The position numbers were made by a program, and so were the translations under genes. From NCBI GenBank assembly GCA_028872915.1, contig JAGWNY010000022.1, positions 1 through 46,925 of the forward strand: a stretch of 46,925 nt of DNA. The letters are read 5' to 3'. This DNA comes from Verrucomicrobiota bacterium (GTDB lineage Bacteria; Verrucomicrobiota; Verrucomicrobiia; Limisphaerales; UBA11358). Of the stretch, positions 14,620-23,554 are shown one piece after another (the stretch's first letter is position 1; every line of letters starts with the position of its first letter). The notes beneath the pieces were generated by a model. That model saw only the letters and a program-made list of their open reading frames with translations, had not been told where the DNA came from and did not search any database.

Positions 14620-16809
14620 ATGATTAAGAAACCGCTTTCGGGCGCGGAATTGGACGATTTGGTGGCGGGGTTGCACCGCCTGGCCCGCAATATATGGTGG
14701 ACATGGGACCAGGACGCGCAGGATTTGTTTCAGGAATTGTCGCCGCGCGCCTGGCAAAACCTATACCACAATGCGGCGGCGATCCTGCGCGAGGTTTCCG
14801 ATTACGAATTGAGAGTGCATTTGCAGGACGCGCCCTTTGCCCAACGGGTCCGGAACGTCCTCGCCAGCTTTCAGAAATATCTTGCCGAGGAAAACACCTG
14901 GGCGCGGCGCCACGCGCCGGAGCTTCAAAAAAAACCCGTCGCGTATTTTTCCGCCGAATTCGGCTTTCACGAGTCCCTGCCCATTTCGGCCGGCGGCTTG
15001 GGAATACTCGCCGGCGACCATGCCAAGTCCGCCAGCGATCTCGGATTGGGCTTTGTCGGCGTCAGTTTGTTTTACCGCGAGGGCTATTTCCAGCAGGCCA
15101 TAGACATGAACAACTGGCAGACCGAATTTTACAATTTGATTCATCCAGAAAACGTGCCACTGGAACCCGTCCTGGATGCAAATGGCCGGCGGCTGCGATG
15201 CACGGTCGAAATCGGGATGCATAACGTGGAATTTCAAGCCTGGCGCATCAATGTGGGGCGCGTCCCGGTATATTTGATGGATGCGAATCTGCCTGAAAAC
15301 GAGGAGCGATTCCGCGATCTGACCGCGCGCGTCTATGGCGGCGACAGCACCACGCGCATTATGCAGGAAATGCTGCTGGGCATCGGCGGCATTCGCCTGC
15401 TTCGTGCGCTGGGCGTTGAACCGTCCGTCTATCACATGAACGAAGGCCACGCCGCCTTTCTCGCCCTCGAACTGATGCGGGAGAAGATGGCGGCCGGTAA
15501 AGCCTTCACCGACGCCCTCCAGGACACGAAAGCCTGCTGCATTTTCACCACACACACGCCTGTTGAGGCCGGCCACGACCGGTTCAATCCGGATTTGATG
15601 AGATTCGCGATGCAGAGCTACGCCACCCGCTGGCCGGCGCCGTTTCAAGAATTGCTCGCCTTGGGACGGGTGCATCCTGAAAATCCGGAAGAAGCATTTT
15701 GCATGACGGTCCTGGCGTTGAAACTCTCGCGGGCCGCCAACGGCGTCAGTGAACTGCACGGAAACGTCAGCCGCCACATGTGGCAGAATCTGTATCCCGA
15801 CCTGGCTGAAGACAAGGTCCCCATCGGCCACGTGACCAACGGCATCCATCTCCTGGGCTGGATGAAGGGAACGGTGCGGCAGTTCTGGAGGGAAAAATTA
15901 TTGAACAATCGCGATGCCGAGATGCCCGGCGACACGGCGCTCTGGAGCGCCCGCGCGGGGAGCAATTGGGACGCCACCCTTCACTCCCCCGAATTCTGGA
16001 AACGCATCACCGACCCGGAATTTCTCAGCGACGAGGAGCTGTGGGCGCTGCGTTACAAACTGCGGCGCGAGATGATCGAATTCATCCGCCGCCGCCTGCT
16101 TTACCAGGCGCCGCACAGCGGCCCGGGAGATTTCATTCGCTACGACCGGCTGCTGAATCCCGATGCCCTTACCATTGGGTTTGCGCGCCGGTTTGCCACT
16201 TACAAGCGCGCGCCGCTCATCTTTCATCAATTTGACAATATCGTCAAACTCGTCCATGACCGCCAACGGCCGGTGCAATTCATTTTCGCCGGCAAGGCCC
16301 ATCCACGCGACGACGACGGCAAACGCTTCATTCAGCAAATCATTCATCTGAGCAAACACAGCGAGCTGGCCGGCCACCTGGTGTTCATTGAAAACTACGA
16401 CATCCACGTGGCCCGGCAGATGGTCAGCGGGTGCGATGTCTGGCTCAACAATCCCCGCCGTCCGCTCGAAGCGAGCGGCACCAGCGGCATGAAAGCCGGC
16501 TGCCACGGCTGCCTGAATATGAGCATTCTGGATGGCTGGTGGCGCGAAGGATATGATGGCGCAAACGGCTTCGCCATCGGCGGCGATTTCCATCCCGCCA
16601 GCGTCGAAGAGCAGGACCGCAGTGACAGCGCAAACCTGTACAAAACCCTGACCGAACAGGTCATTCCGATGTTTTTTGACCGCGACGAACGCGGCATTCC
16701 CCGCCAATGGATTCAGCGCATCCGCCGGGCCATGGTGACGCTTGTCCCGCAATTTACGACCGACCGGATGGTCAAGGAATACACCAACCGATATTACCTG
16801 GCCAAATGA
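14620..16809 (+). CDS. glgP: Alpha-glucan (glycogen/maltodextrin) phosphorylase, short bacterial form
   Basis: Releases glucose 1-phosphate from alpha-1,4-glucans by phosphorolysis, using pyridoxal phosphate. The 729-residue protein has the N-terminal domain typical of the shorter phosphorylases (DUF3417-type: LVAGLHRLARNIWWTWDQDAQDLF), then VAYFSAEFGFHESLPISAGGLGILAGDH, HMNEGHAAFLALE, TTHTPVEAGHDRF, GHVTNGIHLLGW, FARRFATYKRAPLI and the PLP-binding segment EASGTSGMKAGCHG with Lys625. A good ribosome site (GGAGG, 7 nt before ATG) fixes the start. It is flanked by unrelated genes, so regulation and partner glycogen genes cannot be seen here. Confidence 0.95.
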   Translation: MIKKPLSGAELDDLVAGLHRLARNIWWTWDQDAQDLFQELSPRAWQNLYHNAAAILREVSDYELRVHLQDAPFAQRVRNVLASFQKYLAEENTWARRHAPELQKKPVAYFSAEFGFHESLPISAGGLGILAGDHAKSASDLGLGFVGVSLFYREGYFQQAIDMNNWQTEFYNLIHPENVPLEPVLDANGRRLRCTVEIGMHNVEFQAWRINVGRVPVYLMDANLPENEERFRDLTARVYGGDSTTRIMQEMLLGIGGIRLLRALGVEPSVYHMNEGHAAFLALELMREKMAAGKAFTDALQDTKACCIFTTHTPVEAGHDRFNPDLMRFAMQSYATRWPAPFQELLALGRVHPENPEEAFCMTVLALKLSRAANGVSELHGNVSRHMWQNLYPDLAEDKVPIGHVTNGIHLLGWMKGTVRQFWREKLLNNRDAEMPGDTALWSARAGSNWDATLHSPEFWKRITDPEFLSDEELWALRYKLRREMIEFIRRRLLYQAPHSGPGDFIRYDRLLNPDALTIGFARRFATYKRAPLIFHQFDNIVKLVHDRQRPVQFIFAGKAHPRDDDGKRFIQQIIHLSKHSELAGHLVFIENYDIHVARQMVSGCDVWLNNPRRPLEASGTSGMKAGCHGCLNMSILDGWWREGYDGANGFAIGGDFHPASVEEQDRSDSANLYKTLTEQVIPMFFDRDERGIPRQWIQRIRRAMVTLVPQFTTDRMVKEYTNRYYLAK

Positions 16810-16859
16810 GGGGGCAATTTGCGATTGGCTGCCGGCGGTTTCGGGCCTAAACTTGCGCC

Positions 16860-17843
16860 ATGAACCTGCCGGAATTTCCCGTCTGCCGGCCCCGCCGCCT
16901 GCGGCAATCGCCTGCGTTGCGGCGGCTTGTGGCTGAAACCCACCTGGCCGTGTCCCAACTCGTCCTGCCGTTGTTTGTCCGGCCTGGACGCCGGCTGCGC
17001 CGTCCGGTTGCGGCCATGCCCGGCGTGTTTCAACTTTCGCCCGATGAACTTGTCGGCGAGGCCGCCGCGGCGCACGCCTTGGGCGTGCCGGCCATCCTGC
17101 TTTTTGGAATTCCCGACAAGAAGGACGCCGCCGCGAGCGGCGCGATGGCAAAAAATGGAATCGTCCAGCAGGCGGTGCGATTAATCAAAAAGGAATTACC
17201 TTCGTTGCTGGTGATCACCGACGTCTGCCTGTGCGAGTACATGGAGCACGGCCATTGCGGCGTTGTCCGCGCGGGAAAGGTTTTGAACGATTCCACCCTG
17301 AAGCTGCTTGCCCAAACGGCGCTCAGCCACGCGGAGGCCGGCGCCGATATTGTGGCGCCCAGCGACATGATGGACGGACGCGTGGCCGCCATTCGCGCGG
17401 CCCTGGATGCCCACGATTTCCAAGACACGCCCATCATGAGCTATGCCGCCAAATTCGCCTCGGCCTTTTATGGTCCGTTTCGTGAGGCGGCGGAATCCGC
17501 GCCGCGCTTCGGCGACCGGCGCAGCTACCAGATGGACGCCGCCAACGCGCGGGAGGCGTTGCGGGAAACCGCACTGGACATCCGCGAAGGCGCGGACATT
17601 GTGATGGTCAAACCGGCGCTGGCCTATCTCGATGTCATTCATATGGTCAAGAGTGAATTTGGATTTCCCACGGCCGCCTACGCCGTCAGCGGCGAATACG
17701 CCATGATTAAAGCCGCCGCCGCCGCCGGCTGGATGGACGAGCGGGCGGCCACGTTGGAAAGCCTGCTCGCGTTGCGGCGGGCCGGCGCTGATATCCTGAT
17801 CACCTACGCCGCCAGGGACGCCGCAAAGTGGCTCAAAGGCTGA
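16860..17843 (+). CDS. hemB: Delta-aminolevulinic acid dehydratase (porphobilinogen synthase)
   Basis: Condenses two 5-aminolevulinate molecules to porphobilinogen in tetrapyrrole synthesis. The 327-residue barrel shows the zinc-type metal site with three cysteines (Cys123, Cys125, Cys133 in [14 protein letters not shown]), and both Schiff-base lysines (Lys198 in [15 protein letters not shown] and Lys251 in [11 protein letters not shown]). The cysteine-rich version indicates a Zn-dependent rather than Mg-only enzyme. The start ATG at 16860 follows glgP by 50 nt. It converges with the DUF1015 gene; the 22-nt gap between them contains a tiny TGAGA/TCTCA stem. Confidence 0.97.
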   Translation: MNLPEFPVCRPRRLRQSPALRRLVAETHLAVSQLVLPLFVRPGRRLRRPVAAMPGVFQLSPDELVGEAAAAHALGVPAILLFGIPDKKDAAASGAMAKNGIVQQAVRLIKKELPSLLVITDVCLCEYMEHGHCGVVRAGKVLNDSTLKLLAQTALSHAEAGADIVAPSDMMDGRVAAIRAALDAHDFQDTPIMSYAAKFASAFYGPFREAAESAPRFGDRRSYQMDAANAREALRETALDIREGADIVMVKPALAYLDVIHMVKSEFGFPTAAYAVSGEYAMIKAAAAAGWMDERAATLESLLALRRAGADILITYAARDAAKWLKG

Positions 17844-17865
17844 TCTGAGACGGCTCTCAACACTT

Positions 17866-19077
17866 TCAAATGAGATGGCAGAACATGCCGTCGCGCAGTT
17901 TCGGCTCGAACCACGTGCTTTTGGGCGGCATCACGCCACCCGCATCCGCCACGGCCATGAGATCCTCAACGCTGGTGGGAAACATTGAGAATGCGCAGGC
18001 GCAGGCGCCGCCGTTGACGAGCTTTTCCAGCTCCGCCGTGCCGCGGATTCCGCCGATAAACTGTATCCGGTCGCTCGTGCGCGGGTCTTTAATGCCTAAG
18101 ACCGGGGCCAGAACGTTTTTTTGAAGCAGCGCAACGTCCAGATTTTCCACTCCTCCCGGGTGCAACAATTCCCGGCGAAACGCGAGCGTCCGCCACCGCC
18201 CCTGAAAATAAAATCCCACCTCGTGCTTTCGGCCCGGAACGGCGGCGCCGGCCCGGGCGATGGTGAAGACGGCCTCCAGTTTTTCGAGCAACTGCCGCGG
18301 GGAATTTCCGTTCAAGTCCGCGAGGGCGCGGTTGTAAGGCAAAATCCTGACCTCATCCGCTGAAAAAATGACGGCCAGAAACTGGCCGCTTCGCGCCGCG
18401 CCCTTGCGCGATTGGAAAATCCGCGCCGCTGCCGCGCTGCGATGATGGCCGTCGGCAATGTAGAGGGACGGTATGTGCGCAAACTGTTGCGCGACAAATC
18501 CCATTTCTTTCGCGTCGCCAATGGTCCAGGAAGAATGGCGCACCCCATCGGCTGCGGTAAAATCCACATCCGGAACGGATTGAATTTTAGCGGCGATCAA
18601 TTGATTCAGAGCCGGCACGGGCCGATACACCAGAAACGCCGGGCCGGTCTGCGCGCCCAGCCCCTCAATGTGGCGCACGCGGTCATCTTCCTTGTCCGGC
18701 CGGGTAAACTCATGCTTTTTTATGGAACCATCCAGGTATTCCGCGCAGCTTGCGGCGGCGACAATTCCCGTTTGCGAATGAGCGGCCATCACCTGGCGAT
18801 ACAGATAAAAATGCGGCTGCGCATCCGGACGCAGAGCGCCATCCGCGACCAGTTTCCGAAAATTTTGGGCGCCTTTTTCATAAACGCGGTCCGAATGCAG
18901 CGGCGTGCCCGCGGGCAGATCAATTTCGGGCTTGCTGACGCGCAGAAAACTGAGCGGGTTGCCGGCGGCAATCCGCCGCGCTTCCTCCGATGACAGGACA
19001 TCGTACGGAAGTTCGCAGATTCGCGCCGCCAGGTCGGGTTTGGGCCGGAGGGCGGCGAAGGGTTTGAGCATCGCCAT
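17866..19077 (-). CDS. DUF1015 family protein
   Basis: A protein of about 403 residues matching the widespread DUF1015 family. It has LKPFAALRPKPDLAARICELPYDVLSSEEAR at the N-terminus, FLRVSKPEIDLP, YLYRQVM, KKHEFTRPDKEDDRVRHIE, a central SLYIADGHHRSAAAA motif and a C-terminal AFSMFPTSVEDLMAVADAGGVMPPKSTWFEPKLRDGMF. The DGHHR motif and the PPKSTWFEPK ending are family hallmarks. The biochemical function of the family is not settled and none is assigned. The frame extends upstream to 19143 but the extra residues do not fit; ATG codons at 19077 and 19071 are the plausible starts. It is divergent from the cytochrome gene. Confidence 0.85.
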   Translation of the reverse strand: MAMLKPFAALRPKPDLAARICELPYDVLSSEEARRIAAGNPLSFLRVSKPEIDLPAGTPLHSDRVYEKGAQNFRKLVADGALRPDAQPHFYLYRQVMAAHSQTGIVAAASCAEYLDGSIKKHEFTRPDKEDDRVRHIEGLGAQTGPAFLVYRPVPALNQLIAAKIQSVPDVDFTAADGVRHSSWTIGDAKEMGFVAQQFAHIPSLYIADGHHRSAAAARIFQSRKGAARSGQFLAVIFSADEVRILPYNRALADLNGNSPRQLLEKLEAVFTIARAGAAVPGRKHEVGFYFQGRWRTLAFRRELLHPGGVENLDVALLQKNVLAPVLGIKDPRTSDRIQFIGGIRGTAELEKLVNGGACACAFSMFPTSVEDLMAVADAGGVMPPKSTWFEPKLRDGMFCHLI

Positions 19078-19257
19078 AAAGCGGCGCGAGGATACTGGCG
19101 GGCATCGGAACGCGCACGGAAAAATGTGGCCTCGTTCCGCCAAACCAAATTCTCCAACAGCCGGAACCTTTTCAATCCGATGTTGTGGACGGGAAAAAGT
19201 CTGTTATGTTTTTTATCAAAGCGGTTGCAAAGTGATTTGCAAAACGAGGGGAGGAGT

Positions 19258-19635
19258 ATGAAAAATAGAATGAGATTCTGCGACGTGCGGCTTCCGGTCG
19301 CGGCGTTGGGTCTCTTGATCTGCGGTTGCGCTGCCACCGGCCGGTTGGCAAGGGAAGAAGCCAATCTGCCCAAAGCACAGGTCAACGCCCGCGGCCTGTT
19401 TCTGGAAAATTGCGCCACTTGCCATGGCCGCGACGGACGCGCCCGCACAATCCATGGACGTCTCCTCGGAGCACAAAACCTCACCGACCGGAATTGGCGG
19501 CAAACCACGTCCACCGCCGCTGTCATCCACGCCATCCAAACCGGTCCCGGCCCGATGCCCGCGTTTGGACACAAATTGTCGGAATCGGAAATTGAGGCGC
19601 TCGCGGCTTATGTGAGAACCCTGGGCGGAAGATGA
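19258..19635 (+). CDS. Small mono-haem cytochrome c, probable lipoprotein
   Basis: A 125-residue exported electron-carrier candidate. A strong ribosome site (GGGGAGGAG) before the ATG at 19258 fixes the start, although the frame is open further upstream. The signal peptide ends in LLICGCAATG, an approximate lipobox, so it may be lipid-anchored. The haem-binding motif is CATCHG (c-type, proximal His) and the likely axial Met lies in GPGPMPAFGHKLSE. The C-terminal helix EIEALAAYVRTLGG is typical of class I cytochromes. No oxidase or reductase gene is adjacent, so its partner is unknown. A possible promoter (TTGTGG, 16 bp, TATGTT) lies near 19181-19208. Confidence 0.88.
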   Translation: MKNRMRFCDVRLPVAALGLLICGCAATGRLAREEANLPKAQVNARGLFLENCATCHGRDGRARTIHGRLLGAQNLTDRNWRQTTSTAAVIHAIQTGPGPMPAFGHKLSESEIEALAAYVRTLGGR

Positions 19636-19693
19636 GGGAATCACCCCCCTTGCTTGTGTTTGCCGCCGGGCGCCAATCCGGTAAATTAAAACC

Positions 19694-20062
19694 ATGAAAA
19701 TGAGCGCCGCCGCAAAAGCCGGTCTGATCGCGGCATGGATTTTGGGGTGGGGCTTTCTTTCCGGTTGCGCCACTGACACGTCAGTGGATTGGGACGCACG
19801 GATTGGCAGTTACACCTGCGACCAGGCGATGAGCGAGTTGGGACCGCCTGACAGAAAATCGGTGCTGGCTGGAGGCGAGATTGTAGCCGAATGGTATCCG
19901 CGGCCGGTCGGGGAAACGGGTTGTGGAATCGGCACGGGATTCTCCGCCGGCGCCACGAGCGCCGGTTTTGGGGAGACCACCGGGACGGAGGAGGGTGATC
20001 CGGCGCTGATCCTGACTTTCACGCCGGGCGGCCATCTGCCGTCCTGGTCAAAGAATTATTGA
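19694..20062 (+). CDS. Small lipoprotein of unknown function
   Basis: A 122-residue exported protein with a hydrophobic signal segment (LIAAWILGWGFLSGC) and a good lipobox (LSGC). The mature part has one more short motif, YTCDQAMSELGPPDRKSVLAGGEIVAEWYPR, resembling the small BamE/SmpA-like or outer-membrane-assembly lipoproteins in which a helix precedes LGxPD. It then has a Gly/Thr-rich stretch (GIGTGFSAGATSAGFGETTG) and a final beta-strand. The match is too thin to name a family. It lies 58 nt after the cytochrome gene on the same strand and could share its transcript. It converges with ftsZ. Confidence 0.7.
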   Translation: MKMSAAAKAGLIAAWILGWGFLSGCATDTSVDWDARIGSYTCDQAMSELGPPDRKSVLAGGEIVAEWYPRPVGETGCGIGTGFSAGATSAGFGETTGTEEGDPALILTFTPGGHLPSWSKNY

Positions 20063-20096
20063 CAGCTCGTTGATGGTTTAGCCCGGTTTCAGAAAT

Positions 20097-21356
20097 CTAG
20101 TTCAGAACCATGCCGCGGCGGTAATAGGTGGGAATGTCCAAGTCTTCGCCCTTGTGGATGGTCGGTTCGCTTTTATCAAAGCGCCCCCTGGAAACCACGG
20201 CCAGCGGCAACTGTGTTTGCAGCATCCGGGCGGCCGGCCGGCTGCGTGCCGGGCGCAACGGCATCCGGATGCGCTGCTCCAGAGAAAGCGCCGGGGTTGC
20301 GCCTGGCGCGCGGCCCTCCGGAAGGGACGGCTGTTCGGGGGTTTCGGCGGCCGGACGGTCGTCCGCCGCGGCCGCGGCCGGTGGCGGGACCGTTCCATTT
20401 TTGGCCGCAATCAACGTCACGGAGAGCCTGTTTTTCATTCCGGCATCAATGGCCGCGCCCATGATAATTTTCGCGCCTTCACAATGACGCTGTATTTGTT
20501 CCATCACGCGACCGATTTCGGCCATCGTCAAATCCCGGCCTCCGGCCAGACTCACCAGCAACGCGTCCGAGGCGGCCAGTGCGCGGCCTTCGTCCAGCAG
20601 GGGGTGTGACAATAATTTTTCAACGGCTTCGCGCGAGCGCGCCGGCCCGGACGTTTCCACAAATGCAAAGGCGCTTTCCGAATGATGACCACGAAGCACG
20701 CCGCACAGATCATTAAAATGAACCTGGATCAGTCCCGGGCGTGTCAGCAGACGCCACACGCCGCGCACGCCTTCGACAAGCAATCCGGCGGTGATTTGAA
20801 ACGTGTCCAGGACGCTGGTGTTTTCGTCAATGAGTTTGAAGGTTTTTTGATTTTCCAGGCAGATGACACCGTCGGCGGCGGCCCTCAATTGTTCGAGGCC
20901 GGCCCGCGCCTGATCGCCACGCCGGTTGCCTTCACAAATAAACGGGAGTGTCACAAAAGCGAGCACCAGCGCGCCGGCCTCGGCGGCGGCCCGCGCCAGA
21001 ACCGGCCCGATGCCGCTGCCTGCCCCACCGCCCAGGCCCACGAGGATCAAAACCACACCGGCTCCGGCGCAGGCGCTTTTGAGAGTTGAAAACTGCTCCT
21101 CGGCCAGTGCCCGTCCCCGTTCCGGGTCGCCACCGGTTCCCAAACCGCGCAGCAATTTGGTCTCCAGATGAATTTTCACCGTTGCGGAGGAGGCCGCCAG
21201 CGATGGCGCGTCCGTGTCAACAGCTGCGAATTCCGCTCCGGAAAATTCGGCGCGGTCCAACGCCCCAAGCCACGTGACGCCGGCGCCGCCGACGCCGAAT
21301 ATCCTGATGACGCGCGGTGGCGGCGTTACTTCGGCGGTTTCATTGGTTGTTTTCAT
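20097..21356 (-). CDS. ftsZ: Cell division protein FtsZ, divergent
   Basis: Tubulin-like GTPase that forms the cytokinetic ring; last gene of the dcw cluster. The 419-residue protein has FGVGGAGVTWLGAL (residues 20-33), the G-box as GGGAGSG (109-115) where most FtsZ have GGGTGTG, the DENTSVLDTFQITAGLLVEGVRGVWRLLTRPG helix region, a T7 loop reading QVHFND (211-216) where E. coli has NVDFAD, and a C-terminal Pro/Ala-rich linker. It ends in DLDIPTYYRRG, a good match to the conserved peptide that binds FtsA. One of the two T7-loop aspartates (Asp216) is kept; the other is His213. GTP hydrolysis may therefore be slow or altered. The ATG at 21356 lies 26 nt after ftsA. Its dcw position makes the identity firm despite the divergence. 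Confidence 0.93.
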   Translation of the reverse strand: MKTTNETAEVTPPPRVIRIFGVGGAGVTWLGALDRAEFSGAEFAAVDTDAPSLAASSATVKIHLETKLLRGLGTGGDPERGRALAEEQFSTLKSACAGAGVVLILVGLGGGAGSGIGPVLARAAAEAGALVLAFVTLPFICEGNRRGDQARAGLEQLRAAADGVICLENQKTFKLIDENTSVLDTFQITAGLLVEGVRGVWRLLTRPGLIQVHFNDLCGVLRGHHSESAFAFVETSGPARSREAVEKLLSHPLLDEGRALAASDALLVSLAGGRDLTMAEIGRVMEQIQRHCEGAKIIMGAAIDAGMKNRLSVTLIAAKNGTVPPPAAAAADDRPAAETPEQPSLPEGRAPGATPALSLEQRIRMPLRPARSRPAARMLQTQLPLAVVSRGRFDKSEPTIHKGEDLDIPTYYRRGMVLN

Positions 21357-21382
21357 AAGGTCCTTTGAAGCGGCGGCGTGGC

Positions 21383-22603
21383 TTACCCGCGTTGCAACAA
21401 TTTTCCAAACATGCCTTTGATGCCCGCCAGGGCTGATTTGGCTTCGCGACGCCGCGTTTTAAGCGACCCAAATTTGGCCAGACCGATCGCCGTGACAAAT
21501 TCGGGCTGGTCAAGAGCTGATTTGAGTCCGCTGATGGAATTGGTTCTTCCGATGGAAACGGGCAATTGCAAGATCGGCTCGGCCAGGCGCGCCAGGTGCG
21601 GAATGCGCGCGCAGCCGCCGCAAAGAAAGGCGCCGGCGCGAAGATAATTGGAAACGCCGGCCTGCTCCAGGTCCTGAGCGATGATTTGAAAAATTTCCTC
21701 GAGGCGCGCCGACATGATCCGCTGCAAATGCCCCACGTTGACGGTCTTCAACGGCAGGCCCAGTTCGTTGGTAATGGTGACCGTCTGCCCGTCCAGGGCC
21801 TTGTCCACGAGGGCCGAACCGTGGTCGCGTTTTAATTTTTCAGCGCGGCTCAACGGCACTTTCAAGCCATGCCCCAAATCGTTGGACACGTGGTCGCCGC
21901 CCACCGCCAGCGAGCCGGTGTGCCGGATGACACCGTCCACGTAAACGGCGTAATCGGTCGCGCCGCCGCCGATGTCCATGACCAGTGCGCCGAGTTCCTT
22001 CTGCTCATTGGTCAGCAACGCGAGCGACGAAGCCAGGCCGTTGAACACGATCTCTTCGACCTCCAACTGCAATCCCTTTACGAGGCGGATGGAATTTTGC
22101 AGCCGGTTGGTGATGCCGTGGACCACGTGCACGTCCACTTCCAATCGGGCGCCGAGCATTCCGCGCGGATTGGTGATGCCATCCTGCCCGTCCACGAAGA
22201 AATGCTGGCGCACGGCGTGAATGACTGAGTTTTCGGCAGGCAGATTGATGGCTTTGGCGTTCTTGATGACATCCTGCACGTCGTCCTCGGAAATTTCGCG
22301 GTCGGCGGAAACCACCGGATGCACGCCGCGGTTGTTGAAACCGCGGATATGGCCGCCCGTCACCCCCAGATAGACGGTGCGAATTTCCACGTCGGCCATC
22401 TGTTCGGCTTCCACGATGGCATTGCGCACGCAGTCCTCGACCTGGTCGGCATCCACGATTTCGCCCTTGCGCACACCTCGTGACGCCGCCTGGCCGATAC
22501 CGATGATGTTCAATGCGCCATCGGCGGTCTGTTCGCCGGCGACGGCGCAAACCTTCGAGGTGCCTATTTCCAAACCGACAATGATGTTCGAATCGTCAAA
22601 CAT
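21383..22603 (-). CDS. ftsA: Cell division protein FtsA
   Basis: Actin-like ATPase that tethers FtsZ to the membrane and recruits later divisome proteins. The 406-residue protein shows the actin phosphate-1 loop (IIVGLEIGTSKVCAV), the SHS2/1C region (VYLGVTGGHIRGFNNRG), phosphate-2 MDIGGGATDYAVY and adenosine-motif region AFLCGGCARIPHL. It ends with the amphipathic membrane-targeting helix (SALAGIKGMFGKLLQ). The start overlaps the end of ftsQ by 8 nt, so the genes are translationally coupled. No anomaly seen. Confidence 0.96.
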   Translation of the reverse strand: MFDDSNIIVGLEIGTSKVCAVAGEQTADGALNIIGIGQAASRGVRKGEIVDADQVEDCVRNAIVEAEQMADVEIRTVYLGVTGGHIRGFNNRGVHPVVSADREISEDDVQDVIKNAKAINLPAENSVIHAVRQHFFVDGQDGITNPRGMLGARLEVDVHVVHGITNRLQNSIRLVKGLQLEVEEIVFNGLASSLALLTNEQKELGALVMDIGGGATDYAVYVDGVIRHTGSLAVGGDHVSNDLGHGLKVPLSRAEKLKRDHGSALVDKALDGQTVTITNELGLPLKTVNVGHLQRIMSARLEEIFQIIAQDLEQAGVSNYLRAGAFLCGGCARIPHLARLAEPILQLPVSIGRTNSISGLKSALDQPEFVTAIGLAKFGSLKTRRREAKSALAGIKGMFGKLLQRG

Positions 22604-23534
22604 TTTTCCTCCACAACGGCGGGTTGCTTTTTGGGGCGGTCCCCGGATTCATTTCCATCCAGTTTACCGGGACATTGTTGCGCACCGCCAGATTGAGCGA
22701 TGCAATGGTCCGTCCCAGACGCAGGCCCAAATTGTAAATTTCGCGCCACCGCCCCAATTGTTCCTCCACGTGGTCCAGGGCAAAAGTGACCCTGGCGCCG
22801 CCGCTGGTCGTCGCCACCACGACATCCGGCGCGGACACGTCCACACTCCGCAAGTCCACGATGCCGGCCATGGGCGAATGAGCGAAGACCCCGATCAAAT
22901 GCAATGCCGCTGTGACGGAGGCGGACGTTAGCCGGCGACCGGGCTGCAACTGATAAACGGCCAGCCCCGTGATAACCGGCAGGCTGCCAATCTGCGAAAG
23001 AGGAATTGTTCGCAGCCGTGCCTCGACCGGTTGTATCACCCAGCCGTCGGCGTCCAGTTCAAACACCGAGACAGCCACCTCGCCGGAACCGGCGTGCGGC
23101 ACGTCCACCTGGGCAATGGGGCGGCGTTCCGAAACACGGATACTTAGTGTATGCGGAAGAATCCGCTCCACGGAGACCGATTTTACGGCTGAGACCAGTT
23201 CCAGGTTGCGTCGCACGGACGCCAAATCGAGCGCGATGAGGTTTTCACCGGTCTTTACTCCCGCCCACCGCTGCAACTCCGCCGTTCCCAGCGAACCGTC
23301 CGTTTGCACGAGGACGACCTGAATCGCGAACGCGGAATTTTGATAGACCAGTTTCTGTAAAGCCCATTCGCCGCCCCGGCACAGCAGAACAAGAAGCAAC
23401 AACGTAACGCCCGTCGCGATGGCGGACGCCCAGGCCAGCCGCGTCCGCGCCGCCCGCGCCCGATCCGACCGCAGCTTCACGTCCAGCACGTGCCCGCGCC
23501 TGAACCGCCGGTTTTTTTGCTGTTTATGCCACAT
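22596..23534 (-). CDS. ftsQ: Cell division protein FtsQ
   Basis: Bitopic divisome protein that links early cytoplasmic and late periplasmic division proteins. The 312-residue sequence has a basic cytoplasmic N-terminus (KQQKNRRFRRGH), one transmembrane helix (AWASAIATGVTLLLLVLLC, about 34-52), a POTRA domain (about 70-140: VVLVQTDGSLGTAELQRWAGVKTGENLIALDLASVRRNLE, then VKSVSVERILPHTLSIRVSERRPIAQV) and a beta domain to the end. Sequence conservation in this family is low; the fold pattern plus position between ddl and ftsA make the call. It follows ddl by 20 nt. Confidence 0.9.
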   Translation of the reverse strand: MWHKQQKNRRFRRGHVLDVKLRSDRARAARTRLAWASAIATGVTLLLLVLLCRGGEWALQKLVYQNSAFAIQVVLVQTDGSLGTAELQRWAGVKTGENLIALDLASVRRNLELVSAVKSVSVERILPHTLSIRVSERRPIAQVDVPHAGSGEVAVSVFELDADGWVIQPVEARLRTIPLSQIGSLPVITGLAVYQLQPGRRLTSASVTAALHLIGVFAHSPMAGIVDLRSVDVSAPDVVVATTSGGARVTFALDHVEEQLGRWREIYNLGLRLGRTIASLNLAVRNNVPVNWMEMNPGTAPKSNPPLWRKNV

Positions 23535-23554
23535 GGTTTTCGCCGATCAAAATC

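Noticed and set aside
14761..15849. 362-codon minus-strand frame within glgP
   Set aside because: It is antisense to a complete, motif-rich phosphorylase gene and has no recognisable protein signature or ribosome site.
18412..18993. 193-codon plus-strand frame opposite the DUF1015 gene
   Set aside because: It is antisense to the conserved DUF1015 motifs, has no start signal and no protein-like pattern.
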